39,565 nt of DNA from CALLVY01 sp937899855 (GCA_039820405.1 JBCBQC010000057.1:1-39565); one strand, 5' to 3'; numbered from the stretch's first letter, positions 22,926 to 31,702 are shown. Numbers and translations: made by a program. Notes: generated from the letters alone by a model not told the origin.

Positions 22926-23783
22926 TTAATCTCGGTTAAGAAAATGGGGGCGCGGCGGAACGAGCCCCAACGAATCGCGGGGCAGCCCCCGAATGTCTTC
23001 GCCATCGGAGTACAAGAAATAGGTCCCGCCGGCCACGAAATAGGGATTCCAACCGTAAGGCAAGCGTTCGATCTTTTGGGGGGGCGACCAGCGGGGAGCA
23101 TCCCCAGCGGCGGTATGGTAACTGATAAAGAAACCCTGCTGGGTCTCGTCGCCCTCTTGGTAGCGCGAAAAAACAATGAAGCTTTTGTCGGGATCCACGT
23201 AGGGGCTAAACTCCGTAGCGGCGGGGCTGTTCAGGGCCTCCAGTCGGTCGACGATGGTTAGGGTCCGGTCGACTAGCTTGGCGCGAACCAAGTCGCCCTC
23301 TCCCGTCGGTACGTAAAAGTACAGGTCCTCCTCACTCCACCAGAAGAAATAGCCGCCCCGAATGCCCGAGGGCCCCGAGAGGTCGATCGGCTCGGACCAG
23401 GCTCCTCCCCCCTTTTCGAGCAGGTAAATCCGGTCTTCACCCGCTACTTTGACGCAGTAAATGAGGCGGTCGCCGGAGGGGCTGATCGCACCATTGTAGA
23501 TCGAGTCCAGGGCCGACGGGCCGGCGATGGGCAGGAGGGTATCCCGGTCGATGGCAAACAGGCGGCCCCTCTGCCATTCCCAGCCGGTCGTACGGGTTTG
23601 GAAGCCGCTGCGTTCGTCGCGGGTGAAGCTGAAGACGTTTTCGGACTGGGTGGAACTGGAAAGCAGCTCGGGGTAGCTGCTGGGCGGGATGGTAGTGGTG
23701 GCGGGGGGAGTGGATGGCGGTACGGGGCCGCAGCCGATCGCGGTGAGGAGGAGGGTGGCGAAGAGGAAAGGCTTGGTAGTCAT
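22926..23783 (-). CDS. Lipoprotein with TolB/PD40-like beta-propeller repeats
   Basis: A 285-residue lipoprotein (FATLLLTAIGC; Cys18 or so) followed by a PPATTTIPPSSYP linker. Repeats with the PD40/TolB pattern are visible: NGAISPSGDRLIYCVKVAGEDRIYLLEKGG, FFWWSEEDLYFYVPTGEGDLVRAKL, EFSPYVDPDKSFIVFSRYQEGDETQQGFFI and WNPYFVAGGTYFLYSDGEDI. These give perhaps five blades and suggest a protein-interaction module on the envelope. The start at 23781-23783 is chosen because the signal peptide begins there. No enzyme motif is visible. Confidence 0.85.
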   Translation of the reverse strand: MTTKPFLFATLLLTAIGCGPVPPSTPPATTTIPPSSYPELLSSSTQSENVFSFTRDERSGFQTRTTGWEWQRGRLFAIDRDTLLPIAGPSALDSIYNGAISPSGDRLIYCVKVAGEDRIYLLEKGGGAWSEPIDLSGPSGIRGGYFFWWSEEDLYFYVPTGEGDLVRAKLVDRTLTIVDRLEALNSPAATEFSPYVDPDKSFIVFSRYQEGDETQQGFFISYHTAAGDAPRWSPPQKIERLPYGWNPYFVAGGTYFLYSDGEDIRGLPRDSLGLVPPRPHFLNRD

Positions 23784-23843
23784 AAGTGGGTGCTGCTGGG
23801 GTGAAAATGGTGGTGACAAGCTTGGCTCAGGATTCGCGGGACC

Positions 23844-24428
23844 TCAGCGCTCTTCCGTGAGCATGCGCTGGTACAGGTCCTCAGCCACGGCCTCGGCCGT
23901 ACGATGGCTCGTCGGTACCTCCCAACCGAGGAAGTCCTTTTTACGGGCGGCGGCCTGGATCCGATTGAGTACGGGGTAGCGTTGTAGTTCCCAGTCGACC
24001 TGGTTGTTGTTGCGGCGGCGAATCCGTTGGGCTTGGATGGTGGCCTCGCAGGTCAGGTAAAAACAGTAGACGGGGACTTGGTGGGATTCCACTTGGGTCA
24101 CCAGGGCCCGTAGCGAAGCCTCGCTTTCAAATACGTAATTGATGATGATGTTTTGGTAACCGTTTTGTACGTGAAAGGCCAGCAGGTGGGAGATGGTGCG
24201 GTAGAGGTAGGCAATCCGCTCGGCATCGTACATCTGAAAGGGCTGGACGTCTCCGAGGGCATCTCCTTCCAGCAGTACGGCCGGGGACAGCTTTTCGAGC
24301 AGTGCCTCCGACACCGTCGATTTTCCCACGCCCAGCGAACCATTGATGATGACGATCACGTATTTGTTTATTTTTTGACGCCCCCCGGTTTTCCAGCCCC
24401 TACCGATACGCCGAAAAGCATCGTCCAT
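23844..24428 (-). CDS. P-loop nucleotide kinase-like protein
   Basis: A 194-residue AAA/kinase-like P-loop protein. Walker A is GSLGVGKST (about residues 30-38 from the ATG at 24428), followed by a helix EALLEKL, a DALGD-containing segment, a hydrophobic INYVFES strand (Walker B-like region) and YCFYLTCEATIQAQRIRRR, typical of small-molecule kinases related to chloramphenicol phosphotransferase/shikimate-kinase-like proteins. The substrate is unknown. An alternative GTG start at 24359 would give the more typical N-terminus for such kinases (P-loop within 14 residues); the ATG at 24428 has a GGAGG about 10 bases upstream. Confidence 0.78.
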   Translation of the reverse strand: MDDAFRRIGRGWKTGGRQKINKYVIVIINGSLGVGKSTVSEALLEKLSPAVLLEGDALGDVQPFQMYDAERIAYLYRTISHLLAFHVQNGYQNIIINYVFESEASLRALVTQVESHQVPVYCFYLTCEATIQAQRIRRRNNNQVDWELQRYPVLNRIQAAARKKDFLGWEVPTSHRTAEAVAEDLYQRMLTEER

Positions 24429-24457
24429 TGGATCGGACCCTCCGGATCGAAAAGCGA

Positions 24458-25039
24458 TCAGTGGCGCTCGCTCCAAGCAAGCCCCAGGGCCAGCGGGAGC
24501 AGGGTAAAGATTTGCCAGGTAAAAAATACCCTTAGCCGATAAGCTGGATAATCAAAGATACCATAAATCATACTCTCGGGCATTTTTTCGTACACCAACC
24601 AAGCGGCCATGCCCATCAGCGAGATTCCAACCGTGGTCAGGAACCTGTACTGGATGCGATGGATGGCGTGAACGAGGTAGGTAATGCCAATTCCCGAGAA
24701 AATTGAGCTCAACAAAAAGGGCAGCCCCTCCATTTGCCATGGCAATCTTTCCACCAGTAGAAATCCGATGGGCATCACCAAGATGGAAGAAAGGGCAAAG
24801 ATGACCAGCAAGCCCAGCAACAAACCCAGCAGATCCAGTACCCTTCCACCAAAGCGGATTCCCAAATGGATAGACAAGGCGTATATCACCAAAAAACCGG
24901 CCCCGCTGACCAAGCCCTTGTCTATTGAGGTAAACTCATCGGTCTGCACCGCCAGGAATAGCCAACTGCCGTGCAGGACCATTCCCGTGGTCAGGATTCT
25001 AAGAAAGCGCGCGGTATCGAATGCCAAAGAGGAATGCAT
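24458..25039 (-). CDS. Integral membrane protein of unknown function
   Basis: A 193-residue protein with about five predicted membrane helices: FLRILTTGMVLHGSWLFLAV, LVSGAGFLVIYALSIHL, LLGLLLGLLVIFALSSILVMPIGFLL, LLSSIFSGIGITYLVHAI and a C-terminal FFTWQIFTLLPLALGLAW. No catalytic or transporter motifs are visible. It lies 29 bp upstream of the kinase-like gene's ATG and 48 bp downstream of the nucleotide cyclase, so it may share their transcript. The family is not recognised. Confidence 0.75.
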   Translation of the reverse strand: MHSSLAFDTARFLRILTTGMVLHGSWLFLAVQTDEFTSIDKGLVSGAGFLVIYALSIHLGIRFGGRVLDLLGLLLGLLVIFALSSILVMPIGFLLVERLPWQMEGLPFLLSSIFSGIGITYLVHAIHRIQYRFLTTVGISLMGMAAWLVYEKMPESMIYGIFDYPAYRLRVFFTWQIFTLLPLALGLAWSERH

Positions 25040-25087
25040 AGCATCAGTATTCTTCTAAAAATAAGCCGCTAAAAAGGAGGCTCCCCC

Positions 25088-26179
25088 CTAGCCCACCGGC
25101 CGGATGGTATACAACTTGATTTTCTCGTTGCGCCCCCGCAAGCTCACCTCCCCCAGGGAATGTCCTTCCCAGTCCGGCGGGAGGACCAGTGTATCGGTCA
25201 ATTGCTCGGACACCAACAAATCCACTTTGTACTGATTGCACAAGCCCTGAATGCGGGCCGTCGTATTCAACACATCGCCCGAGAAAATAATTTCGCGTTT
25301 GACCACACCAATCTCGCCGGAGGTGACCCGCCCCAGGTGAATCCCCGCCTTGAAGGTGGGCGCGAGCCCAAAGGCGGACCGGTACTGCGCCTCCCGACTG
25401 CGCAGCGCCGCCTTCATGGCGGTAAAACAATCGAGGCAATTGTTGCCACGCACCCCCTTTTGGTGGCGCCAGGTGACGACGATTTCGTCGCCCACGTATT
25501 GGTAAATTTGCCCGCCGTACTGAATGATGGGATCGGACAAATCCGCGTAGTACTGCTTGAGCATGCTGAAGTAACGAACGTGCCCCAGCCGCTCGGCGAT
25601 GGTGGTCGAAGCCTTCATGTCCAAAAACATAAAGATGCGTTCTTCTTCGATGGCCCGGTGGTACTTGCCGGTGAGAAAGTTGATCAGGACCCCCTGACCA
25701 ATATTGTCGCTGACCTCCGTGTAAAAGAGGCTGATGCCCATCCCCATGGCAATGTAGATCACGATGGACCAAAAGGCAAAGTCGGACATAAAATTGAACA
25801 CGTAAGTACCGACCAAAGGATCCCAGGGCCGGACGCCCAATTCCACGGCGTGGCTGATGGTGGAGGTGATGATGGTAAACAGGAGGATGAGCACCACGTA
25901 GGTGAACGTCTTGTAGGCCACCTTTTTGAGGAGGCTGCTGTTTTGGTACCAGCGCCGGAGATAGGCCACTTCGATCAAACCGATGAGGGAACCCATACCA
26001 AAAGCGACCAGTACCGAAAGTAGCCAGTTGGAATTGTAGGGATTGCCAGTGGAGGGGTAGGTGGGCGCGTCGCCGAGGATGCCCCGTTCGATCAGTACGT
26101 AGGCGAGGCTAAACAGGGCCGAGATGATCCCGAAGGGCAGTATTTGCAGCAGTCTTCTGGTATTTTTTGGCGATAGCAT
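25088..26179 (-). CDS. Membrane-anchored class III adenylate/guanylate cyclase
   Basis: A 363-residue protein. The N-terminal 160 residues contain four or five membrane helices (LLQILPFGIISALFSLAYVL, WLLSVLVAFGMGSLIGLIEV, YVVLILLFTIITSTISHAV, FWSIVIYIAMGMGISLFY). The C-terminal class III cyclase domain (about 180-360) has the first metal Asp187 in FLDMKASTT, second metal Asp231 in YQYVGDEIVVTW and the catalytic Asn305/Arg309 in GDVLNTTARIQ. It should make cAMP (or cGMP) at the cytoplasmic membrane. A CxxC-like CLDC pair lies at about 248-251. It is the first gene of a unit with the membrane protein and the kinase-like gene. Confidence 0.92.
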   Translation of the reverse strand: MLSPKNTRRLLQILPFGIISALFSLAYVLIERGILGDAPTYPSTGNPYNSNWLLSVLVAFGMGSLIGLIEVAYLRRWYQNSSLLKKVAYKTFTYVVLILLFTIITSTISHAVELGVRPWDPLVGTYVFNFMSDFAFWSIVIYIAMGMGISLFYTEVSDNIGQGVLINFLTGKYHRAIEEERIFMFLDMKASTTIAERLGHVRYFSMLKQYYADLSDPIIQYGGQIYQYVGDEIVVTWRHQKGVRGNNCLDCFTAMKAALRSREAQYRSAFGLAPTFKAGIHLGRVTSGEIGVVKREIIFSGDVLNTTARIQGLCNQYKVDLLVSEQLTDTLVLPPDWEGHSLGEVSLRGRNEKIKLYTIRPVG

Positions 26180-26313
26180 GACCCGATGTTTGATCCCCGT
26201 TTGGTCTGGGACGCGGTCGGGGCGGCTCCTTTACCAAGGTAGGCATAATTTTCTGGCTGGCCCAGCCCGTTGTCCACCAATTGTGGTGAGGGGGGGCCAA
26301 AGTTTTGGGAGCT

Positions 26314-26347
26314 AAAAAAGCCAAGGCCCGCCGGGGTCTTGGCTTTT
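26314..26347 (-). terminator. Intrinsic terminator after the 59-residue gene
   Basis: A GC-rich stem, GCCAAGGCCC / GGGTCTTGGC (about 26320-26343, one G-U pair, short loop), is flanked on the minus-strand side by TTTTTT (26314-26319) and on the plus-strand side by TTTT. It lies about 100 bp beyond the stop of the 59-residue gene, between it and the cyclase gene, so it ends that transcript; it may work in both directions. Confidence 0.8.
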
Positions 26348-26446
26348 GGTAAGTGATCAATGGAGGTTTGTCCGTAGGGGCTTAAAAGGTTGGGGTAAAG
26401 ACCTCGGGGTCCTTCGTGCGTTTGACCGACGCCCGGAGGAAAGGAC

Positions 26447-26626
26447 TCAGGATCCCGCGGGCTCAAAGAGGGCAGCTTGGTCTTCCAGTTGGAAGTAACC
26501 ACAGCGGACACGCCGTTCGAAAAAGCTGCGATTCATGGTAACCGGCACGTCGAGAAAGGGGAGCCGTACGGTAATTTGGTCCGTCGATTGTCCCACAATT
26601 TTTACTGTAATGGATTTCCGGGTCAT
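26447..26626 (-). CDS. Small orphan protein, 59 residues
   Basis: Begins MTRKSITVKIVGQSTDQI and ends QAALFEPAGS. The sequence shows two short strands, ITVKIVGQ and ITVRLPFLDVPV, then a basic stretch NRSFFERRVRCGYF. The coding pattern (regular strands, plausible start and stop) and the strong terminator about 100 bp downstream argue that it is real, but no family is recognised. There is no signal peptide. It stands alone in a 1-kb region between the cyclase and the antiporter. Confidence 0.55.
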   Translation of the reverse strand: MTRKSITVKIVGQSTDQITVRLPFLDVPVTMNRSFFERRVRCGYFQLEDQAALFEPAGS

Positions 26627-27183
26627 AACGATTGGTATTTAACTTTCGGAAGCCATCCTCCCTAATTTGGTTTTACTGGTCCTCTCCAGGGAATGGATAC
26701 TCGAAAAAGATAAGGAGTAAAAAATTATCTAGCCTTTCAAAGCCCGCGAGCGTGGTGGGTCGAGCGAGTAGATTGCTCGGGGGGCGATCCCGATGGGGCG
26801 GTTGCTTGGTTGAAAACCGGAGGAACGTGCTTTTGTCCATGGCTGTATTTATTGTGGTCTACAAAAATTACCTTTCCCAGCGTACGAGAAACCCAAAGGA
26901 AAAAGTATGGCAGTCGATGTAATTCCGCTTAGACAAGCACCAGAAAGGGTAGATTGGTGAAAATAAAACGCCTTGGTGGTGGGAAAAGTTGGGATGGTCC
27001 TACTTAAAAATCCACCAAAAGAAAGTTGAGGGCCAGCGGAGCGCCCCACCGCCAGCAGCAATTAAATTTGACTATCTCGCCAACAAAACGACCCTGTACG
27101 GGCTTCTAGTCATAGACGTTCCTACTTTCCAAACCATCCGGTGCTTGGTACCACCACGGCCGGGTGTCCCAAATATTACCCGC
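26627..27183. other. Intergenic region of about 560 bp
   Basis: No gene is supported here. It separates the 59-residue minus-strand gene from the plus-strand antiporter and must contain divergent promoters, but I see no clear Bacteroidota TAnnTTTG element. Short reading frames in it have atypical composition and no supporting context. Confidence 0.5.
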
Positions 27184-28389
27184 ATGGTCTCCCTCGCCGC
27201 TTTTAATCCCAACCTCCTCCTCTTTGTCATCATTGGTTTGATCGTCATCATACTGGCCAGTGCCCTGCGCTATTTCAAACAGCCCTTCGTCATTGCCTAC
27301 ATCCTAGCGGGCGTCCTTCTTGGAAAACACGGCTTTAAAATCATCACCGATGAGCAACTCATCGCCAGCTTGGGCGAGATTGGGCTGATCCTAATCCTGT
27401 TCTTTATCGGCATGGAAATCAGCATTCCAGAATTTATCAAAAAGTGGCGGGTGGCCGTCTTCGGGACCACTTTCCAAATCCTGGCCAGTGTCCTCTCCGT
27501 GGGAGCCATCGGTTTCTTTTTCGACTGGCCCACCAACCAGATCATCGTCCTCGGTTTTGTCATCAGCCTGAGCAGCTCCGCGGTCATCATCAAACTGCTA
27601 CAGGACAGCAACGAGAGCAAAACCCAAATCGGCGAAAACATCATCAGCATCCTCCTGATGCAGGATATCCTGATCGTCCCTATGTTGATCGCCACCAACT
27701 ACCTCGGCGGACAATTGCCCTCCACTTCAGAGATCGTCCTCCAACTGATCGGGGGCCTCCTGCTGATTGCCTGTATGGTCTGGGTACTTTCCAAAAAGGC
27801 GTTTTCCATTCCCTTTAGCAAGGCCTTCGAACGCGACCACGAACTACAAGTCTTTTTCGCCTGTATCATTTGCTTTGGCTTTGCCTCCCTCACCGCCTAC
27901 TTTGGCCTTTCGGCCGCCCTGGGCGCCTTCGTCGCCGGGATGATCGTCCACGCCGCCCAGTCGACGGAATGGTTTCACGACAGCTTGCACTCCTTTCGGG
28001 TCATCTTTATCGCCCTGTTTTTTATTTCGGTGGGGATGCTAATCGACCTGGGTTTTATCCTGGCCAATTGGGGCGTCATCAGCCTCTTGCTCATCGCCGT
28101 TTACTTGACCAACCACCTCATCAATGCCCTGGTGCTCCATTACTTCGGCCGCAATTGGATCAATAGCTTTTACGGTGGTGCCCTACTCGCACAAATCGGC
28201 GAGTTGGGCTTCGTTCTGATTTCCAGCGCCTATTCCGCCGCCATCATCTCCGACTTTGCCTACCAACTCACCATCGTCACCATCGCCCTCACCCTCCTGG
28301 CCAGCCCTTTTTGGATCGCCCTCACCAAGTGGATACTGGGGCTCAGAGCCAGCCCCGACCTGAGCGTCACGGGCGTTAAATCTCCCTAA
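27184..28389 (+). CDS. Cation:proton antiporter, CPA2/KefB-like
   Basis: The only plus-strand gene: 401 residues, about 12 hydrophobic helices. CPA2 features: NLLLFVIIGLIVIILASALRYFKQP, a FVIAYILAGVLLGKHGF helix, SLGEIGLILILFFIGMEISI, VISLSSSAVIIKLLQD (the conserved SSTAV-like helix), EN ... LLMQDILIVPMLI (acidic transport helix), AALGAFVAGMIVHAAQS and ALLAQIGELGFVLIS. It exchanges Na+ or K+ for protons across the inner membrane; ion specificity is not decided. It lacks the C-terminal TrkA-N/RCK regulatory domain seen in full Kef proteins, ending soon after the last helix. The start ATG at 27184-27186 is the first Met followed by membrane sequence; a longer in-frame extension looks non-coding. 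Confidence 0.92.
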   Translation: MVSLAAFNPNLLLFVIIGLIVIILASALRYFKQPFVIAYILAGVLLGKHGFKIITDEQLIASLGEIGLILILFFIGMEISIPEFIKKWRVAVFGTTFQILASVLSVGAIGFFFDWPTNQIIVLGFVISLSSSAVIIKLLQDSNESKTQIGENIISILLMQDILIVPMLIATNYLGGQLPSTSEIVLQLIGGLLLIACMVWVLSKKAFSIPFSKAFERDHELQVFFACIICFGFASLTAYFGLSAALGAFVAGMIVHAAQSTEWFHDSLHSFRVIFIALFFISVGMLIDLGFILANWGVISLLLIAVYLTNHLINALVLHYFGRNWINSFYGGALLAQIGELGFVLISSAYSAAIISDFAYQLTIVTIALTLLASPFWIALTKWILGLRASPDLSVTGVKSP

Positions 28390-28455
28390 ACGTAAGTCCG
28401 AGGCTCGACCGATTAGGCGGGAATTGGCTGGCAGGTTCTCCCAAAGATTGGAAAC

Positions 28456-28475
28456 AGCGGACCAGACGATCCGCT
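28456..28475. terminator. Possible hairpin between convergent genes
   Basis: AGCGGA (28456-28461) and TCCGCT (28470-28475) pair around an 8-nt loop in the 93-bp gap between the convergent antiporter and DUF4437 genes, followed on the plus strand by CCTTTCCC. No T-run; weak evidence. Confidence 0.35.
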
Positions 28476-28482
28476 CCTTTCC

Positions 28483-29364
28483 CTACTTCAAATCAACACG
28501 ACCGTTGGTCCGCAGGTAAAGTTGCACCTCCGCCTCCCCTTCTACCCGCAGGGAATGACGGGCCGTACCCCGACTCCCAAAATAACTACCGGGAAGCAGG
28601 GCCGGGGCCTCCGGGGTGGCCGCCTGGCCGTACGCCAGGCGGCCCTTGATGAGGACAGCGCGGAATTCGTCCCCCTCGCTGGTGAGGTCCCCGGCAAAGC
28701 CCACCGGAAGTCGGAGGAGCAGGCCCCGCAACCGGTCCGAGGCCCACAGCGGGGCCTTTTCGGGACGGGAAATGGTGGTGGAGCTAGCCAGGAAGTCGCT
28801 GGAGGTCGCGTCGAGCCAGACGAGGTTGTCGGCGTGGACGTTGATCGGATACTCGCCATTGACAAAGGCTTCCTCCACGGGTTGGACCAGATAGGGGCCA
28901 CGGTCGATTTCTACGTAAGCCACGTTGTCGGTACCCCGGGCGGAGGTGATGTGGACTTCGCCAGCGGGTTGGGTCCAGAAGGAGCCCGGTGGCATCCAGA
29001 GCTGGGCGGCGGCGGGGTCGTCGTTGTGGATTTCGCCCCCGAGCACCAGGGCTCGGTAGCTGACGTTGTGGAGGTGGGGAGGCGAGGAAAAACCGTCGAC
29101 AAATTGGACGAGAAAACCGGTGGCTTCCGTTCCTTGGCGATCGCCCCAGAGGTTGGCGGCCCGGGGGCTTTGGTCGCCCCGAGCCGGATTCAGGGCCTCC
29201 CACTGGAGGTCGCTGCGGAGGACCAGCTCGGTGGGGGCAGCGGCGGAATGGGCGGTGGCTTCAGGCTGGGGGGCTGCGCTGGAGGGCTGCTCTTGGGGCG
29301 TCTCCGAACAGGCGAGGGCCAGTAGGACCAATGGGAAAAGAAAAAGCTTGCGGGGTGGATACAT
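28483..29364 (-). CDS. DUF4437 (ChrR-like cupin) lipoprotein
   Basis: A 293-residue lipoprotein (LVLLALACSE, Cys19) with a DUF4437 double-cupin domain. Family blocks: LNPARGDQSPRAANLWGDRQG (about 57-77), FVDGFSSPPHLHNVSYRALVLGGEIHNDDPAAAQLWMPPGSFWTQPAGEVHIT (about 88-140, with the HxH-type metal site His97/His99 and downstream Glu135 and His137), and IDRGPYLVQPVEEAF. A second, weaker cupin follows at about 195-285. The function is unknown in most members; metal binding is likely. It is encoded 9 bp after the stop of the zinc-ribbon gene, so the two may be cotranscribed. Confidence 0.9.
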   Translation of the reverse strand: MYPPRKLFLFPLVLLALACSETPQEQPSSAAPQPEATAHSAAAPTELVLRSDLQWEALNPARGDQSPRAANLWGDRQGTEATGFLVQFVDGFSSPPHLHNVSYRALVLGGEIHNDDPAAAQLWMPPGSFWTQPAGEVHITSARGTDNVAYVEIDRGPYLVQPVEEAFVNGEYPINVHADNLVWLDATSSDFLASSTTISRPEKAPLWASDRLRGLLLRLPVGFAGDLTSEGDEFRAVLIKGRLAYGQAATPEAPALLPGSYFGSRGTARHSLRVEGEAEVQLYLRTNGRVDLK

Positions 29365-29373
29365 CGGTGGGGT

Positions 29374-29952
29374 TTATTTAGGGGGATGATGGATTCTTTT
29401 TCTCAAAATGGATTGGTAGAACTTGACCTTGGATTCCAACTGCCACTTTTGGTAGATTTCGATGACCTTTTCCAATTCGGGCGTCGTCAGGTCCCGGTGC
29501 GCTTTCTTGAGTATTTCCGATAGCGTACGGTTTTCCATTTTGTACTGTCGGATGGTCCTGCGGCATTCGGTACAATTGGCGGGTTCCGAGTCTACCCAAA
29601 ATTTCAGGTCTTCGTACCAGTACTTTTTTTCTTCCTTGCTGAATACAAAAGCCACCCCGCAATGGCCACAGGTTTTGTCGGTATCAAAGTAGGCGTAGTG
29701 GGGGTTCCAGCTGTACTGTTGTAGGCCCGGAATACCCGGGATAGCCCTCTTGGTACGCAAGCATTCGTCACACGCCCAGCTAAAGTCACTGTTGAGAAAG
29801 CTGCGGTAGGGGTCCATTCCCAGTTCCTGATAATTGGGATATTGCTGCCGGTCCAGCGCTTCCATAGCAGCGAGGGCTATTTCCATCTCCGTCTTGTATT
29901 TTTCCGTTTTACAAGCGGGGCACCTGGCCCGTTTTTTTCGCTTCTTTTTCAT
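29374..29952 (-). CDS. Zinc-ribbon protein
   Basis: A 192-residue basic protein with four CxxC pairs: Cys11/14 (CPACK), Cys61/64 (CDECL), Cys95/98 (CGHCG) and Cys127/130 (CTECR). The segment CGHCGVAFVFSKEEKKYWYEDLKFWVDSEPANCTECRR is the hallmark of the probable zinc-ribbon family (PF13451-like), whose members pair a CxxCG and a CxxCR ribbon around an FS-x-EEKKYWYE block. The C-terminal part is helical (KKAHRDL...EKVIEIYQKWQL). Function unknown; cytoplasmic. It overlaps no gene and precedes the DUF4437 gene by 9 bp. Confidence 0.85.
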   Translation of the reverse strand: MKKKRKKRARCPACKTEKYKTEMEIALAAMEALDRQQYPNYQELGMDPYRSFLNSDFSWACDECLRTKRAIPGIPGLQQYSWNPHYAYFDTDKTCGHCGVAFVFSKEEKKYWYEDLKFWVDSEPANCTECRRTIRQYKMENRTLSEILKKAHRDLTTPELEKVIEIYQKWQLESKVKFYQSILRKRIHHPPK

Positions 29953-30153
29953 CTCTTTAATTTTTTAGAGGGACCGTATTCATTTGCTGCGCTCTCCACC
30001 TACACATCCACGACGGGGGACCAGTGATTGCGGTAGCGAAAAAACCGAGCAACGGATCCGTGACGAGGGCACACTTCTGCGCTGGCTTTTCTATCCCTAA
30101 ATCCCCATTCCCCGTTAAAAAGTTCCAAATTAGGTGGGCAGACTGTCCAGCGG

Positions 30154-30975
30154 CTATCCTCTCTCACTGCCAATGGTACGGATAAGCTTGGTGGGGTGCT
30201 CATCATTTGCGGCTACGGTATCGGAGCCCGCAGTGGTATCCAGGGCAGCCTTGGGGGGGGTAGCTCCGAGTGGGGTGGGAGCCGGGGTAGCAACGGCATA
30301 AGCTTCGGTGGGGCCCGAGTCAACTTGGGGTTGGGTTTGGAGCCAGCGGTTTAGTAACATTTTAGTGGATTCGTAGGGGATGCCAGCCAACAGATAGATA
30401 AAAGATTGTTCGTAGAACGGCCCTTCAAAAACCACCCAGAGCGACAGTACCAATACGTGGACCAACCACAGGTTTCGGTGGATTTCGGATATACGCTCGG
30501 CGAGTCCCACTAAAATTATGGAAATCAAGGTGTACAAAAGCAAAGAGCCCCCAATGGCGGAGTAGGTCTGATGGTGGACTTCAAAACCCACCATCACCAA
30601 CAGGTAAACCAGCGATAACACCTTCCAAAAGGTTTGGTCGATTTTGTTGCCCAGTACGCTCCCAATGATGATGATGGTGACGTGCAGGCGGATAAACAGC
30701 TCGTCGAAAGCACCGATGGTCATACTGTAGCCCATGAAGGCCACAAAACTCAGGTACAGTGCCGCGCTGAGTTCCCAGCGGGGTTTGGGGTAGTCGTCAA
30801 AATAAAAGTCAGCTAGGGCAATCAGTGAGAAATGAATGAGTTGCCAGACCATAAGTTTGGCCGGTACGACCCTTCCGATACCGTACTCCAGTATCAATAG
30901 GGTCACCAAGATGACTTGTACCAACAAATTGACGGCCCGTTGCCGATTTCCCAAGCGGAGGTTTGCACTTTTCAT
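30154..30975 (-). CDS. Multi-pass membrane protein with disordered C-terminal tail
   Basis: A 273-residue protein from the ATG at 30973-30975 with about seven hydrophobic segments (VNLLVQVILVTLLILEYGIG, LMVWQLIHFSLIALADFYF, ALYLSFVAFMGYSMTIGAF, LHVTIIIIGSVLG, VLSLVYLLVMVGFEV, LLLYTLISIILVGLAERI, LVHVLVLSLWVVFEGPFY). The last 70 residues are Pro/Ala/Thr-rich (TPAPTPLGATPPKAALDTTAG) and probably disordered. No transporter motif is recognised. The other ATG at 30996 is also possible. It is flanked by gaps of 200-320 bp, so it is likely monocistronic. Confidence 0.78.
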   Translation of the reverse strand: MKSANLRLGNRQRAVNLLVQVILVTLLILEYGIGRVVPAKLMVWQLIHFSLIALADFYFDDYPKPRWELSAALYLSFVAFMGYSMTIGAFDELFIRLHVTIIIIGSVLGNKIDQTFWKVLSLVYLLVMVGFEVHHQTYSAIGGSLLLYTLISIILVGLAERISEIHRNLWLVHVLVLSLWVVFEGPFYEQSFIYLLAGIPYESTKMLLNRWLQTQPQVDSGPTEAYAVATPAPTPLGATPPKAALDTTAGSDTVAANDEHPTKLIRTIGSERG

Positions 30976-31294
30976 AAACGATCTGGTCAGAAACAAAGAA
31001 TGAGCCCCAAAAGACCAAGGGTCCTGAGCTTACTGATTAGTCAATAAAAAGTAGTGTAAACACGTTGGCAAAAAAGGATGCTGCTGTTGGGTAGTTTGAG
31101 CCGAACCCAAGATGGGATCCGATGGGGAGCAACAAGTAGTTGGAGGGATTTGGCTGGGTAATAATAGCCAATTCTGTACCAAAAGACGCCGGCATCGCTT
31201 ACTTTATTGTCTCCGTTCGAAACAAATACCTTTTCCCCTCCTCAAAAAGGCGAAGCTCAACTCAGCAGCTACGCTGCCCTTTCCAAAGATACCC
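30976..31294. other. Intergenic region of about 320 bp
   Basis: Between the two membrane-protein genes. I see no gene, RNA or terminator; it should contain the promoter of the 273-residue membrane-protein gene. Confidence 0.5.
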
Positions 31295-31702
31295 CTATTC
31301 CAGTGCTGCGCCCCCCCGCCAGTACCGGTAGTGCTCCACACTCAGGACCACCGAGAGCAGCAGGGTCAAACTCAGCAGCGGCCCCTGCGACCAATCGGGC
31401 TGGGTCAGCTCCCCAACCAGGTGAGCGGCGTGGGACAGGGTGTAGATTACCGAGATAAAAAACAAACCCATCCGAATCGAAGCACGGTGGTAAAACAACA
31501 AGATTAAAATCCAGAGCAAGGGCAGGTGGTAAAAAATATTTCGGATCAAGTGGGTACCAAAGGGTACCACCCCCTCGGCATTCGCCCGGGCTACCTCAAT
31601 GCCGTAGAAAATTTTTCCCACATTGTAGTTGAAGTGTAGGATCATACAAACGATCAGGATCAGCCAGAGCAAGACCAAACGCAAGGGACGGGAAATGGGC
31701 AT
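31295..31702 (-). CDS. Small four-helix membrane protein
   Basis: A 135-residue protein from the ATG at 31700-31702 (MPISRPLRLVLLWLILIV). Four membrane helices are visible: LRLVLLWLILIVCMILHF, NIFYHLPLLWILILLFY, MGLFFISVIYTLSHAAHLV and LLSLTLLLSVVLSVEHY. Residues between helices include NVGKIFYGIEVARANAEGV, perhaps a periplasmic loop. No family is recognised. The longer in-frame start at 31798 adds only low-complexity residues and is rejected. Confidence 0.7.
   Translation of the reverse strand: MPISRPLRLVLLWLILIVCMILHFNYNVGKIFYGIEVARANAEGVVPFGTHLIRNIFYHLPLLWILILLFYHRASIRMGLFFISVIYTLSHAAHLVGELTQPDWSQGPLLSLTLLLSVVLSVEHYRYWRGGAALE

Noticed and set aside
26632..26922. A 96-codon plus-strand frame in the intergenic region before the antiporter
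   Set aside because: Composition is atypical (Lys/Ser/Arg-rich), no domain, and no support from neighbours.
28522..29325. A 267-codon plus-strand frame opposite the DUF4437 gene
   Set aside because: Low-complexity Gly/Ala/Arg-rich shadow of the cupin gene.
30000..30206. A 68-codon minus-strand frame past the end of the 273-residue membrane protein
   Set aside because: It overlaps the end of the membrane protein in another frame, and no neighbour or motif supports it.
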